Positions 13,201 to 25,434 of a DNA stretch of 64,000 nt are shown one piece after another. This stretch comes from Astrocystis sublimbata. Taxonomy: Eukaryota; Ascomycota; Sordariomycetes; Xylariales; Xylariaceae. A program made the translations under genes and the position numbers. Below the pieces are notes generated by a model, which was not told where the DNA came from, ran no database searches, and saw only the letters and a program-made list of their open reading frames with translations. The stretch lies in contig JAJNNY010000032.1 of NCBI GenBank assembly GCA_022453515.1, positions 310,001 through 374,000 on the forward strand, read 5' to 3'. Numbering within the stretch: the first letter of the stretch is position 1; the number at the start of each line of letters is the position of its first letter.

Positions 13201-14160
13201 ACTCCAAAGGGTGTAGAGCTCCCTTTGCTGAGATCCTCAATCTCTAGCATCGGAAATAGGGGCGCCTGTGTGAGCTACACCGGCTCACTGCAGCGTTAAC
13301 ACGTCGTAGCTTATAAATAACTCAAACCTTATGGCCCCGATAAGCCATGTTGTCGAACGTCTCGAGTCACGGTAGCAGTCGCAATTTCGTAATATTATGC
13401 GCTATCTCGGCGATACGGCGCCGGCGCAAGCGCCTTATAGGTGGGTGTGTTGATGTAACGTCGGCAGCTTCCTCTCGGGCGTAAGTCTTCAAGCCACTCA
13501 TCGTCAGTCGTCCGTGGAGGGAAGAGGTACAGACAATTTCACGTCCACAACAGCAAACATTTCTTTACCGGTGACACTGGGCGGCTAGCTGGCAGTCATG
13601 TTACGTTTTGGACTGGCTCAACAGTGCTCAAATATCTAGTGCACAATGTCGGCGATATGAATGAGGTCTTTGTTCGTTTCAATACAGAGATATTCCACCA
13701 GTCTGTCTGATTGCCGAGATGCTCTTCATATTTCTGTGTCCAGATGGCATATCACAAGGAGACAACTACAGATAGCGCCACGATCGTGCTTGCAATAATT
13801 CCGTGGAAGATGACCTAGAATGGTTGTTCTGTGGTTGTAGAGTTTCGGTTGGAGGGGCTCGTGCTCCTAAGGCAAATGCTGCTTTCTAGACTGCAGAGAT
13901 CCGAGACAAATTTATAGTGAGACCCTAGATGACTGTATAGGTTAGTTGGCAGATGAGTAAATAACAGTTGCTTTGAAAGATGGGATTTTGTCGTCGTGGC
14001 TTCATCTCAGTGGGGACATGGTGGCCCCCGCTTCGAGGGTACGAGGATTGAATACGAGCGGGAGTCTCCAGGGGAAAGCTTGCCTCGTACATTCCACACT
14101 ACATCTCAACTCCGATTGTGCCCTACATTTCCGTCCATCCCTGGTGAGGGTTTGCGAGAG
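10268..14160. other. Long intergenic region (about 3.9 kb) between PHD gene and GNAT gene
   Basis: The PHD and GNAT genes diverge, so this region should hold both promoters. Frames at 11109-11432, 11603-11812 and 12086-12442 are short, lack domains and have no clear splice partners. A GC-rich inverted patch (GGCGCCGGCGC) lies at about 13418. I can support no gene here. Confidence 0.5.
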
Positions 14161-14658
14161 ATGGCTGTTTGGAGGAAAGTGAACGCCAGTGACATCAACG
14201 GCCTCGTGCAAGTAGCTAACGTTGTCCACGCTACATTGCCAGAAAGAGACTTGGTGTTTGCGGAACGAGCGCGTCTGTTTCCCGAAGGCTGCCTGGTGCT
14301 CGAAGAAGACGCGGAAATCTGTGGGTATGCGATCTCACACCCTATCCGTCACGGCCAACCGCCCGCTCTCGACAGTCTTCTCGGCGAGATATCATCGGAG
14401 GCAGATCAGTTCTATATTCACGACGTCTGTGTTCTACCTGAGAAGCGAGGGCGAGGCCTTGCTGGTGAAGCTCTTCAGAAGCTGCTTGCTGTCGCCAAGC
14501 GCTACCCGACGACCTGTCTAGTGTCTGTCTACGGCACTGCGCCGTTCTGGGCTCGCTTTGGCTTCAGGTCTCCTGATGCTATCGACCATACTTTGTCGGA
14601 AAAGGTGCGCGGCTATGGAGATGGTGCGATCTATCTAGAGCGCCACAACAACACTTAA
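14161..14658 (+). CDS. GNAT-family N-acetyltransferase
   Basis: Intronless, 165 aa from the ATG at 14161. The frame is open further upstream, but without an ATG or any conserved sequence, so I chose the start just before the first GNAT strand (MAVWRKVNASDI). GNAT enzymes transfer an acetyl group from acetyl-CoA to an amine. The acetyl-CoA pyrophosphate loop (motif A) is clear: IHDVCVLPEKRGRGLAGEAL, with the R-x-x-G-x-G/A signature (RGRGLA). A C-terminal motif-B-like region around FWARFGF follows. The length fits a single-domain GNAT. The acceptor substrate is unknown. No signal peptide is seen, and no neighbour hints at the substrate. Confidence 0.85.
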   Translation: MAVWRKVNASDINGLVQVANVVHATLPERDLVFAERARLFPEGCLVLEEDAEICGYAISHPIRHGQPPALDSLLGEISSEADQFYIHDVCVLPEKRGRGLAGEALQKLLAVAKRYPTTCLVSVYGTAPFWARFGFRSPDAIDHTLSEKVRGYGDGAIYLERHNNT

Positions 14659-15793
14659 GATGCGCAAGATACGGATTGACAGTCACGCCAATACGGTACT
14701 TGGTGTTTATACATCCAAGATGCCCCGGTTGACAGATAGTGCCAGTAGACAACGCGGATGTTGAGCTTGGGAAGCATATCAACATTTACGAGGGACAAAA
14801 TGGTCGATGTTGTCGAACGCAAACGTGGCATGATCATTGAGGCACAAACGTACACCATTCTGTCAATTACCGCACCGAGGTCATTGATCATACAACGACT
14901 GCCATAATGGCAAACCGATACAAGTCAAAACCCAGGGAGTCGTCGTTGATTGCTGTTGGGCGAAAGGCTGGCAATTTACATGTGCCCGGTCCAAGGGCTT
15001 AACTGTGCCCAAGACGAAAAATATGCGATCTTGAATTCCAGCACTTTCGCCGATGTCCGACACAACAAAATGACCGGATACATCTGCTTACAGTCGGATG
15101 CAGCACTGGGCATATTCCAGTCCACAGAAGATGTGAAAATCTCGATCACGAGGGCTCTGTAATTGACAGGGTTCGGACAGTCCTGCACCGCATTATTGTA
15201 CTGGGCATTCAAGACAGCGGGAGGTTCACAATCCCGATCAATTTTGCATTAAAGTCGCACATGTCAATTGGCCCCAGTCAACACATCACGATGAAATCAG
15301 AACTGGACAACCTGGAAAAGCTTTTCTCAGCTACCTATCTGAGTTAGATACTGTTGGTTGAAATCGCCATGCATCCCGGCTGCCCGGGCCCGTACTGGAG
15401 CTGCTTACGATTACTTACAGCGACGGAGGTGCGCTAAGCAGGGCCCAACTAGCCCTACAGGCCCTGCGGTCAATCCCTAAGCTGCACCTAGCCAGACACC
15501 CAGGTAGTTGCTTGATCTGAACTGCGAATCGTACCACCATCAGCTCATCGGCAAATATCGTGGTTCAGAAGACTCAGCAACGAAAATGAGGCGGACCTCT
15601 TCCTACGAGCGCCTAGGTAGACGATCCAGCAATATGATGACGATTGGCAATTCGATGAATATAATAAGCCTACAGTTGGTGCTTGGATTGCTGTAGAAAA
15701 GGCATCTTCTCTGTTTATGTTGTCCCTATTCCAGCACATAAGGACAAGAGGACCGTTTATTAGCATCGTATTTCAAACTACATCACTGCCAAG
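14659..15793. other. Intergenic region
   Basis: Overlapping short frames occur on both strands between 14881 and 15212, with a few cysteines but no consistent exon structure. No gene is supported. Confidence 0.45.
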
Positions 15794-17035
15794 ATGAGTT
15801 TTCGTCGTCCTATGAAACACATAGATCGCAAAGAGCTATACACCAATCTCGAGACAAGAATCCAATACCTCCACTCATTTCTGGATTTCAGTTCACGTAC
15901 GTTTTAAGTCCAAACTCGGGTGTATGGCTTAGGAAGCAGGCACTTACACAAGAACATAGGAGACATCGAAGCCCTAATAACGGGATCCAAATACATCAAA
16001 GCATTAATACCAGCTTTGGTCAACATTGTGTATCACAAATTATTGCAATATGACATCACAGCACGAGCAGTATGCATTCCGGAATTTTCTCATTGTTCAT
16101 GTCCCAAGTCGCATTACAGCTTTGCTTTTAGGTGTTTCTGGGGACTCTTGATCAAAAGTCAAACATAAGCTATCAGGTGCAGACTTAACAATGATGCTGT
16201 ATAGTTCAAGACGAGAAGCACCAGCTATGAGGGCCCGGTAGACGACGACCTCACCGACAACAGCCCTATCATCTTGCATCGCAAGACATTCTTGCGAGCC
16301 TACCTTAACAAGCTATGTTCGGATCCATCTACCATGGAATTCTGGTATTATCTGGATAAAGTCGGGTAAGTGCAAATCCACGTCTTAAGACCCCGGACAT
16401 TTACTGATGCGCACCTCCCTATGTAGCATGATGCATGTGGGTCGAGGACGTGAACATCCTCTACATATCGAGTACATTCATATCGGTGCCTGTCTATCGT
16501 TCATCCAAGACACCCTCACCGAAGCAATGTTGTCACATCCTCGCCTCAAGATGGAGAGGAAGGTGGCTCTTGTCAAGGCGTTAGGAAAGGTCATATGGAT
16601 ACAGAACGACTTGTTTGCCAAGTGGTGGTATGTATTAATTCTTCTTCCCCTTCATAAGATGTTTGTGCTAACTTTTTGGCAGTAAGTAGAAGATTATTTC
16701 TCTCTCGGCTCTCGCTGGTTACACCTTAGCCACAAACAACAGGGAACCTTTTCTCCGGAGAAAACATCACATGCTGACATATCGCAGATGTCCGAGACGG
16801 TGACGAGTTCGCAGAGGAAGCGGAAGCTCCTGAAATCGAGAAAGAAGGTTACCTGTTCGGTAAGAAGATGCTGGATGACCTTGAAGACGACGAAGGCACT
16901 GTATTGGGTACCGAAAGTGCGTGTCCATTCTCTGGTTTGGCAAAGGGCATGAGCGAGGTGAGTGTCAAAAGCGGAGAGGATGGCAAGGCGGCTGCTGCCC
17001 AATCTGATGAAGAAACGGGATCCCACTCTACCTAG
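15794..17035 (+). CDS. Fungal protoglobin-domain protein (splice junction 4/5 out of frame)
   Basis: Exons 15794-15896, 15960-16069, 16205-16365, 16427-about 16627 and about 16788-17035. The product aligns throughout with the fungal protoglobin (globin-sensor-like) family. It starts MKHIDRKELYTNLETRI and continues with YIKALIPALVNIVYHKLLQYDITARAF, LNKLCSDPSTMEFW and HPLHIEYIHIGACLSFIQD. It then has KALGKVIWIQNDLFAKW and an acidic tail with CPFSGLAKGMSE. Relatives bind haem and may sense gases; the role in fungi is poorly known. Introns 1-3 keep the frame. The last intron does not: the natural donors (GTATGT at 16628) leave two bases of a codon, while the acceptor at 16787 requires one. The tail frame is nevertheless clearly conserved. 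Either a one-base insertion lies in the GTGGTGG run at the donor, or splicing is unusual. Possibly a recent pseudogene. Confidence 0.8.
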
Positions 17036-18285
17036 ACAGCATCATGGGCCGGCTTCGGCCATTGGTCTGTGTCTCTACAATGTATCATCAGAGAAGGACA
17101 TGATAGACTATGACGAAACTACCTAGTAATGTTGTAACATATGTTCTACGACCAAAGTCACACTGGCATCTCATATCGCATACTATCATATTCAAAGATT
17201 TGTTTGGGCTGGCATTGCACGTACGCGGCTTAAACAACACGTGTGAGGCTATTGGTTGAGCTTTCTCGTCTAGTATTCTATCGTGATTGGCGTTAATTCA
17301 TTGGTCACGAATAGAATGCTACAGTTAGGTCTTTGTCGATCGATACGGGTGAACCAACCAGTGTAACTCTATTAATGAACATCTTTGGTCAACTCTCGCT
17401 ATACCTGTCGGCCATGTTTTACCTAGGTAGGTAGGGTAACGTGGGGTGATTGCTTTGGAAATCAATCAACATCTCACATGGCATGTGCTTCTCCACATCT
17501 TCCAATAGGCACTTGAATAGTGAGTTGTTGTTTCCTAATAGATTGGCAGTGAAAAAAAAAAGCACTACGAGATCAACTAGGCCTGTGTAAATATGAGAGT
17601 TTACATTAATCCTAGCACGAGTTCTTTAATGTGAGCAACACTTTTAAAATAACGATCGCACAATAATAGGTTCCACGTCCAACTTACCACTCGAAGATGG
17701 TTGCCCGCAAGATAAAGCCGTTTGATTTCGCTGTCTCATTTGTCATGAGGCCTGTGAAACAAAATGAGGTTTTTCTACGTATCAGCGATTGGAGACAAAA
17801 GTCAAGTTTCTGAATTCGTCACGTCCCAAGCTTGATTGGGAAAGAGGCTCACCTCATCTCACGATCTGTGGTCGAATATTGCGCACACGTACAACTTCAA
17901 GACTCGTGTCTTGTCCCACATATCGTTCGTAGTTCTCGTAGCCAAAAGCTAGTGAGTGCAAGCGCATGGTGATACTAGCGAATTGAGATCAGTGTATAAC
18001 GAAGATGCAAAGGTCGCATATCACGAAGCAAAGACCGTGTTTCAGTCTTGATCCCAGGTACCGCGTATCACCGAAAACCGCTATCGGAATGCTGCATCTG
18101 GAAAGTACGACGTCGAAGATCAAGGGGTACAAAAATCTGACTTTTCGCACGTATGCTCGGATAGAAGAGTGGCTTCTGCAGACAAATAGTTACAGTCTTC
18201 TATCACTTCAATTGAACAGTTCTCAAACTTGTGGCTTGCAATCACAGTTTTTGAACTTTACTTCATTACCCAGACACTCGACATC
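17036..18285. other. Intergenic region
   Basis: No gene seen. It contains a TACCTAGGTAGGTAGG motif at about 17421-17435 and a poly-A run near 17552. The right end should be the promoter of the secreted-protein gene. Confidence 0.5.
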
Positions 18286-19202
18286 ATGTTCGTTCAAGTC
18301 CTCCTCATGGCATCGCTTGCGATCGCCGCCCCAGTGCTATCGCCCTTCCAGTTCCCGGTCAGTGATAATTGAAAACACATTTCTCGCCAACGATGTTGCA
18401 AGGCTCCTCTCTCTTTTGGTGTCACTATGTGATCTAATACTTGCACAAATGGCATACTATTTGGTGATAATTGATTTCTCATGATAGTGCTCCGCGATCT
18501 CCGAAACGCCTTGTATTTGCCCGCCCAACACCCAATACGGCGAGTCCGCCACGGTTGCGTACATTGGTGCCACCGCGAGTCACGTCGGGAAGATAATGAA
18601 CGACTGTAAGTTGATGTTGCGAATTGCCACTGGGCATTGTGGTTAGCTAACCCACTATAGTCTTCAACATTCCATGGCTTGCCAAGGACATCGTGATGGT
18701 TCAAGGCCCTGATAACTTTCCTGGCCTATCAATCAGAGAATTCAGCGTTTTAACCCCAATCGGCAACTACTCGTTTTCCGAACGAGTAAGAATGATCATC
18801 CTGGCCATCGTGAATCTATTGATGCTGATTTCCTTGTGTTGCAGCTGAACTACAGATTCGTCTGGCCTGACAGCTCGTTTGAGCAGAGGTTTGAACAGCT
18901 CGGAATCGTTCCATATCATCGTGGGAACGGCTGGTTCAGTGGCCTATGGACAACGATCAAGAGCGACCGGATCTTTGAGAACGAGACATTGGTTCAGATG
19001 AGCAGGTACATGTGCCAAACAGGACATCCTGTTGGTAAGCGCCATTGTCGATGCAGATGCTTCTAGAGACTTTTATTACTAATAGCCTATAGACTTCGCG
19101 GCGGTTGATGAAAAGGCCTTGAGCAATGTAGAGACTATGCTTGCGGCCAAGGGCAAAAGGAACGGCGTCAGTACCACGCCCGAATCGGCTCAGCTTTTCT
19201 AA
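18286..19202 (+). CDS. Small secreted protein of unknown function (204 aa)
   Basis: Five exons: 18286-18357, 18488-18605, 18661-18785, 18845-19034 and 19093-19202. All four introns have GT-AG ends and keep the frame, which is good evidence of a real gene. The N-terminus (MFVQVLLMASLAIAAPVLS) is a typical signal peptide with cleavage near residues 15-20. The mature protein has four cysteines: three in CSAISETPCICPP near the start and one in RYMCQTGHP. It has N-glycosylation sequons at NYS and NET. No domain is recognised. It is probably secreted; an effector or wall-related role is only a guess. It converges on the PaiB-like gene, whose stop lies 240 bp away. Confidence 0.78.
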
Positions 19203-19441
19203 GGCGTAAGCCAGGATATCCTGTCTTGTTTGACAATGGGTTATTTGAAAAATCATGTATTGGCAGTACACTGATAATCTAAGGAGGGCTGATCATTTAT
19301 TCGTGAGCAACTTTGTAATACGTGTTCAAGCTTGCTGGTACTACAAGTCATATGGAGGCAGAAAGGAAGACGAAGATGGAGATAGGTGTATTTCTTAGAG
19401 CAAACGTAAAAGATGCTCAAAATTTGTACACTTCTTTTCGC

Positions 19442-20209
19442 TCAGGACCGTGACTCTTTGAGATCACTCCTTTCCTTGACGACCTTAGACACTGCATGGC
19501 CTACATCAGTCCCTAGACTCGCGAACCCCTCAACTACACCCTGTCTATCATTGACAGACATCTCTTGACTCATCTTGAATTTGCCCTCCAGTCGATCTAA
19601 TTCGATCTCGATTCCAATGATACCCTTTTGGAGTAGCTCAATAAAGCGCTCTGGCGCGTCCGAGACCTTCCACGGCTTCGGTCGATCAGCAGTGCCGGTA
19701 TAGCCCATCACACAAGTTTCGGTGTGGTCCGACAGTGCGGCTGTTTGGCTCGACAGAAAGGCGACAGACTCGTCCGCTTTATGATCCCAGTATATCTTTG
19801 CGCGACCGTAGGCTTGCACCGCAGCGTAGTTCCACGTGGGCACAACCTTTCCCGACGCCGGTTTGGTCTCCGTGTAGAACTTCGGCGTGACGTAGTGTTG
19901 TGCAGATGCTGTGAAGAGGACAAGAACTTCTTCTTCGACGACGTTCGGCGTCGAGGCAGTGCTTGCTTTTGCTGCCGCGATCAGAGATTTGCTCTGTGGG
20001 TTTTGTCGCGCCATGTGGCCGCGCAGCACCCCGAGCTCCTTGTCACTACCCTCATCCTTCACGTCGAGGATGAATGGAATATGACTTGAAAGTATGAAAG
20101 GCGCGGTTTCAGAACGAATGGCAGTAGTCAAGATGCCCAGTGGATTGTCGCGAACGAGCTGGCGAAGAACAGGGATGGACGGTTCTGCGTGAACCTCGGG
20201 GAGAAACAT
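19442..20209 (-). CDS. PaiB-like FMN-binding split-barrel protein
   Basis: Intronless, 255 aa, ATG at 20209. It belongs to the PaiB/FMN-binding-2 family, named after a Bacillus repressor of sporulation and protease genes. Family members have a flavin-binding split-barrel fold related to pyridoxamine oxidases. The signature is present: an N-terminal MFLPEVHAEP, RDNPLGILTTA, HIPFILD, GHMARQNPQ, and the conserved VVPTWNYAAVQAYG with the HYVTPKFY block before it. The C-terminal half (IIGIEIELDRLEGKFKMSQ) matches the family end. In fungi the function is not settled; a flavin-dependent enzyme is more likely than a DNA-binding repressor. There is no targeting signal. Horizontal origin from bacteria is often suspected for intronless fungal members, but I cannot test it here. 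Confidence 0.9.
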   Translation of the reverse strand: MFLPEVHAEPSIPVLRQLVRDNPLGILTTAIRSETAPFILSSHIPFILDVKDEGSDKELGVLRGHMARQNPQSKSLIAAAKASTASTPNVVEEEVLVLFTASAQHYVTPKFYTETKPASGKVVPTWNYAAVQAYGRAKIYWDHKADESVAFLSSQTAALSDHTETCVMGYTGTADRPKPWKVSDAPERFIELLQKGIIGIEIELDRLEGKFKMSQEMSVNDRQGVVEGFASLGTDVGHAVSKVVKERSDLKESRS

Positions 20210-21956
20210 GGCTAAGTAACGTTCGAGAGAGAAAGCTGGATGTGTTGTTTTTGATTGATAAAGTAAATTGTGCTAGAGTTGCTCGTCGGGCCAGCCAGTC
20301 CTCTCTTATAGCTGCGACAGACGACGCTTCATCACGTATGAATTAAGCAGCTAATTACGATAAACGAGGCCGACATGTAGTGGTTTGAGAATGCATCTTG
20401 GCTGCTTATAGACTGACAAATCATGCCACTGCTATTCGTCCATTCGGTTACTATAACATAATTCATCTGTTCCAGACCAACAGGGTGAAAGAAGGCACCA
20501 TTGACCGTTTGACCGAAAATCAAATTTATGGTAGCATCGGCGGCGCCAAACAGCACGATACTAACTAATATCGTCTGATTGTCCAAAGCTGATGCTATAT
20601 GTTTCCGTCCCGTTAGCACTGATTCCTCAATACGGCATGTCAATTGGCATCCCATGTTTTCCAACACTTTCCCTTACGCTACTTTCGCCCATGTCCCAAA
20701 CAGATAAGTCTTGTCCCGAATTCGCGAGAGTTCGCCTATGGCTGGTCTAAAGGTGAGTAGTAGTACCCTTGCTTCCAAAATGAGTATGTTTGTTTATCAC
20801 CTGGCACGTTCGAGATCCTTGTTAGTCCTGGAACCGGCCGACTGCCGCAATCGCAGTGAGGGGTGAAGTTGACCCGATCTCGACCATGCCAAACTGAGCC
20901 CTAAAGTTGCGAGGTTGGTACTGTACAGTAGGGTTTTATTTACACCTATGCACACCTTAATTTCGGTGCACGACACCCTGCACTGAGATCTGCGGGGTCC
21001 CACCCCGCAACTGCAGACTGGGCGCTGCATGTGTGGCTTATTTACACCATTGAGGAGGTGCTCAACAATACTCAGTTTTACTCAATTAGGTTCTTTGGCA
21101 ATGTGAAGCTCTTACTCGTCTTAAGCCTAGAACATGCTATCGAACACTTGATATCATATCTTGGAAGAACCATTGTAACTGTTTATTGATATTAGAAGCG
21201 TATCGGGCATGGGACGCAAGGTTTGTTGGTGTTATCGCCGCGGAGTTGCATCACTTACCCTACCGAGCTTGTCATGCAGGGTCCGGGGCCAAACGTGTCA
21301 TTCACGTTATGTCGCTACATAATTTCATGTTTGTCAATAACTATCACTGATTAGACTTTATTTTGCGACATAACCTCCAGGACTTCAGCAGACACCTACC
21401 AGGCAGTCAGCAACCGGATACAGTAAAAAGTCATCAAGTGCAAGTCCTGTCAGACGATTCAAGATGGTGTCTGCAGGTAAGTGAGTGAGCCGACTGATCC
21501 TTGGCGGTATGAGGTCGTAAACGATGCACAGTGACGACGACAGGCCACTATTTCATATGATAGGCGGGCTGCGACCTTCCCGATATGTAGGTCTGTCACT
21601 TATTGCCTGCGATACCCATCAGGTCCGCGGTCCACTCATGAGCGAGCGCCCGTCACCGCTAGTATCGCGGCCATTGCGTTCTACTTGGTGTCGATAGAGA
21701 ACAGCTCGGATGAGCGATAGGCTGACTGCCCCCGCCTTGGCAATCCCGATGTCCGATGATGACTTCAGCCCCATTGCAGCATAAGCCCGGTAATAGCACG
21801 GCATTCCGAGACAATTGGATAGGCATCTGAATCAATTTGACGAATCCGGCCGTGCCGCATATAACTGCATCGTTCCGAGCCATCGATGTTCTCCCGTGAA
21901 TTCTTCTTTCCTGATACTGCTGTTTACTGATAGGTATTGTCGCGGTATTGTTCACA
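20210..21956. other. Divergent intergenic region between PaiB-like and S28 peptidase genes
   Basis: Both flanking genes read outward, so this 1.75-kb space should contain two promoters. Minus-strand frames at 20332-20667 and 21659-22054 have no domains; the latter overlaps the peptidase's first exon in antisense. Confidence 0.5.
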
Positions 21957-24177
21957 ATGAAGGGACCGAGATCCTTGTTTGTTGCTTTGGTCGCTGCGAC
22001 ATTTGGGAATGTCGAGGCTGGCCAGCACAAGCGCGACTCTGCGCGACAAGACATCCAATACGAAGCCCACTACTTTCAGCAGAAGATAAACCATTTCCCC
22101 GACAATGGATTGCCCTTCGCCAACGAGACATTCACTCAACGCTACTATTTCGATACGTCCTACTATAAACCAGGTCAGAGTCATTTAGCGGGTGGGCATT
22201 GCACAGTATACTGATATGGCTTGAAGGTGGTCCGGTATATCTCTACATTGGCGGAGAGACCAGTGGTAAGTTCATTGGACTCATGGGCCTCCAAAATGAT
22301 TCTCCGGGAGGGGTCATCAAAGTACAGGTTCAGAGGTTGACATCAAGAATTGCAGGGCCAAGTAGATTCTCCAATCTACAGACCGGCATTATCCAGATCT
22401 TAATGGAAGGTTAGTTGGGCCAATTGTTACGACGGTATCGGTCTGACGTGATATTATTATAGCAACACATGGCCTAGGAGTGATTCTAGAGAACCGCTTC
22501 TACGGAGGAAGCTACCCATTCAACACCTCGACGACAGACCAACTAGTGTTTCTCTCAACCGCTCAAACAATCGCAGATAACAGCTATTTCGTACAGAAAG
22601 CTTCATTTCCAGGAGTTGATGGTGACCTGACAGCTCCTGGTACGCCCTGGATCCTTTATGGTGGCAGTCTTGCTGGGGCCCAGACAGCGTTCTCAATAAA
22701 GAAATATGGCGATGTGTTGTACGGAGGCATAGCTTCCTCGGCACCGGTTCACATTGTTTTAGGCTACCCTGAGGTATGTGCCCATTAGCTCTTTCGTGAC
22801 CCTCCCGTTTTTTCACTCGATACTGATGACTGAATGCGACAACAATAGTGGTATAATCCCATACAGAAATACGCACCGCAGGTTAGTCACAAGCGTACTT
22901 TATAGCTCGAACCAATTAGTTGGCTAGGCTAACAGCCCAAAACTTGACATAGGAATGTGTGAGCCGTATCAACAACATAGTTGACAAGTTTGACGCACTT
23001 GTCGCAAAGAACCACTCGGCGGCCATCAATCAATTCAAGGCCCTGTTCGGGTTGGAAGTACTGACAGATCACAGAGACTTTGCCTCGGCCATTGTCGACC
23101 CGATTGGAAATCCTGGGACCTATCTATCGAACACCTGGCAGGAACTCAACTGGAATTCCAGCTACGGGTCACGCGACTTCTTCTATTTCTGCGGAAATGT
23201 GTCAAATATCGATGCTCCTAAAGAGATATCTGACATTGACTATGCCATGAGTAACTATACCCAGGGTGAACCTTGGGTCGGTCTAGGCGGATACTCTGTA
23301 AGCTCCCCATAAAGCTTTTGCATGGCATTATGCACTCTTAGCATCTCTAACGAGTTGATATGATAGGACTACATAAAGAAACACACTCGAACTCTGTGTA
23401 GGTCAGGAAACTACAACAGTCATGACTGCTGGGTAAGCTTCCCAATGAAACATCCGAGCGATTGTTAGTACCATAGGCGAACAACAGTCTGATTCACGTC
23501 ACAGGGAACTCAAAACGAGAGTGCGTGGGCGGACGTCACGAACAGTGCCTCTCGATCGTACTTATACACCAGCTGCACTGAACAGGTACAAAAAGACGCC
23601 GTAATTATCCAGCCCGAGAGATCTCATATTAATTCATTACTCATAGGGAGCATACATCGATGCGCCCAAGGAGGGTCCGTCCCTTCTGTCACGTGTTGTT
23701 GATACTTCGTATGAGCAACAATGGTGCACAGTAAGTTCTTATCATTTCCATCGCACAATCAACACTACCAGTATATATGATGTTGGCTTTCCTCAAGCTA
23801 ATACACAATGTCAATAGTGGGCTTTTCCCGACGGCCAATACAACAAGATCCCACCTACTCCTGATCTTGATCTTTATAATAGCTTCGGCGACTTTAACTT
23901 CACTGCGGACCGGCTGGCGTTTATAGATGGCGATCAGGACGTATGGAATGGGCTATGTTATCATTCGCCTCTCGCACCGGCGAGGACACAAAAGTCGGAT
24001 TTGCACCCGGAGCTCCTTATCACAGGTTCCGGTCATCATTGGGACTCTTCCGGAATCTTGAATGTCGAGGACGAGCCCCAATTCATCAGAGAAGCCCATC
24101 TGTGGGAGATCAGGGCCGTTAAGAAGTGGCTGCGGGAATTCAAGTCATGGAAACCCCAAAAGAAAGCTCAAAAGTAA
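21957..24177 (+). CDS. Secreted serine peptidase, family S28 (prolyl-type carboxypeptidase)
   Basis: Ten exons: 21957-22173, 22227-22265, 22356-22409, 22463-22773, 22849-22881, 22953-23297, 23367-23432, 23505-23585, 23647-23730 and 23818-24177. All join in frame to 529 aa. S28 enzymes (lysosomal Pro-X carboxypeptidase, DPP2, fungal acid prolyl peptidases) cleave after proline. It has a signal peptide (MKGPRSLFVALVAATFGNVEAG) and the family start FQQKINHFPDN. GGPVYLYIGGET (oxyanion region) and ENRFYGGSYPF follow. The nucleophile is S172 in GGSLAGA, the acid D448/D451 in DGDQDVW, and the base His in SGHHWDSSG. Several NxS/T sequons support secretion. The gene is intact despite its many small exons. 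Likely an extracellular or vacuolar peptidase active at acid pH. Confidence 0.9.
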
Positions 24178-25434
24178 AGAGTGTGTGTGGCCCGACGAAG
24201 AGATTGGCGATCAAGCAATTAGAAGCATCATATCTGGTATTGGCCGGGCTTATCTGTACAATTCTACATAACCTGGTTACTTTCTATTTGCAGACCATTC
24301 ACAATTGGACCCCGTCAGACCGACCTTCTGCTGTGCTTGCGTCAATTCGTACATACTGAGATGCTGTGCTACTCGGACCAACCCCCCTTGCCCCCAACAT
24401 AGTAATGATAGCTTGAGCATGAACACAAGCCGAGTGGGAAGGTAGTGGGGTTTTCACACACATCTCAACGAACCAACTACATGAGTTGCGTATAAAAGAC
24501 TGTCATAGCATGCGGTTCATTTTTTCCGTAGCATGTGTAACAAACAATGATTTGCACGGTGCCAATCAACGGCCGCGGAGGGTGTGAGGAGAATTTCGGA
24601 TAGTGTGACCGGTACACAGCCGCCTCTAGGGTCACGAACTCATGCCGTGAACGTTGTTTGCATCACCACATATTTACTCTGTTGAGCAAGTAGATCCATG
24701 GTTGCTGCGACGAGCTACCTAAGAGCAGGTCTCATGTGAAACACACCCAGCTGAGGATGAAGACAGATGCCGGATCGCCCACCCACACCCAGATCCTGCT
24801 CACATAAAGGGACGTAGGCCAGAGTTCGTACTAATCTCGAGTACACGACATTTGTCCTTCGCAACTTATAAGACTCGGATCCACCACATAACCGCATAGC
24901 ATCGGGTCAGAGCCGATAGCAATGGCAAAATTTTCAATACAGAATGAATCGATATTTTCATCGTTTCTTTTTGGCGTCCAAGGCGGAAAGGGGGGAGGGC
25001 GAGGGGGTAGGGCCTAGTTTGTGTGATGAATGTGTCGCGCAAGGACTCGCTGTTGGGAGATTTTCACTTCGCCAAGCACTGATCTAAGGGATGTCATTGC
25101 CGCTCAACAAGCAATCTCGAGTGACACCTTCAGCTTTACGATTACGAGGATGGATTATAGGCGCTAAAGCGGGTGTCTGTCGGGAAGATGCTTCGGGAAA
25201 CACACACTTCAGCGAACAGGAACCACTCCTCGACCGGCTGTTTATCCCCATATCATGTATGTCACAGGATGATCAATACAATGACGTTCCTCGACTTCGA
25301 GCTACGAGGACGCTCAGTCTTTCTCCTATCCAGTGTCAATACAGGGTGACCTTGAACCTGTATAGGATATTCTCTGATCCTGAGCTATCTCTTCGTCGCT
25401 AATAATATTAATATCTCCCCGCTACCTCGACAAT
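24178..25434. other. Intergenic region
   Basis: Peptidase 3' flank, then no recognisable coding sequence. A G-rich patch lies near 24989-25012. Confidence 0.5.

Noticed and set aside
14881..15212. Overlapping short frames on both strands with cysteines
   Set aside because: No consistent start, signal peptide or splice structure; strand cannot be decided.
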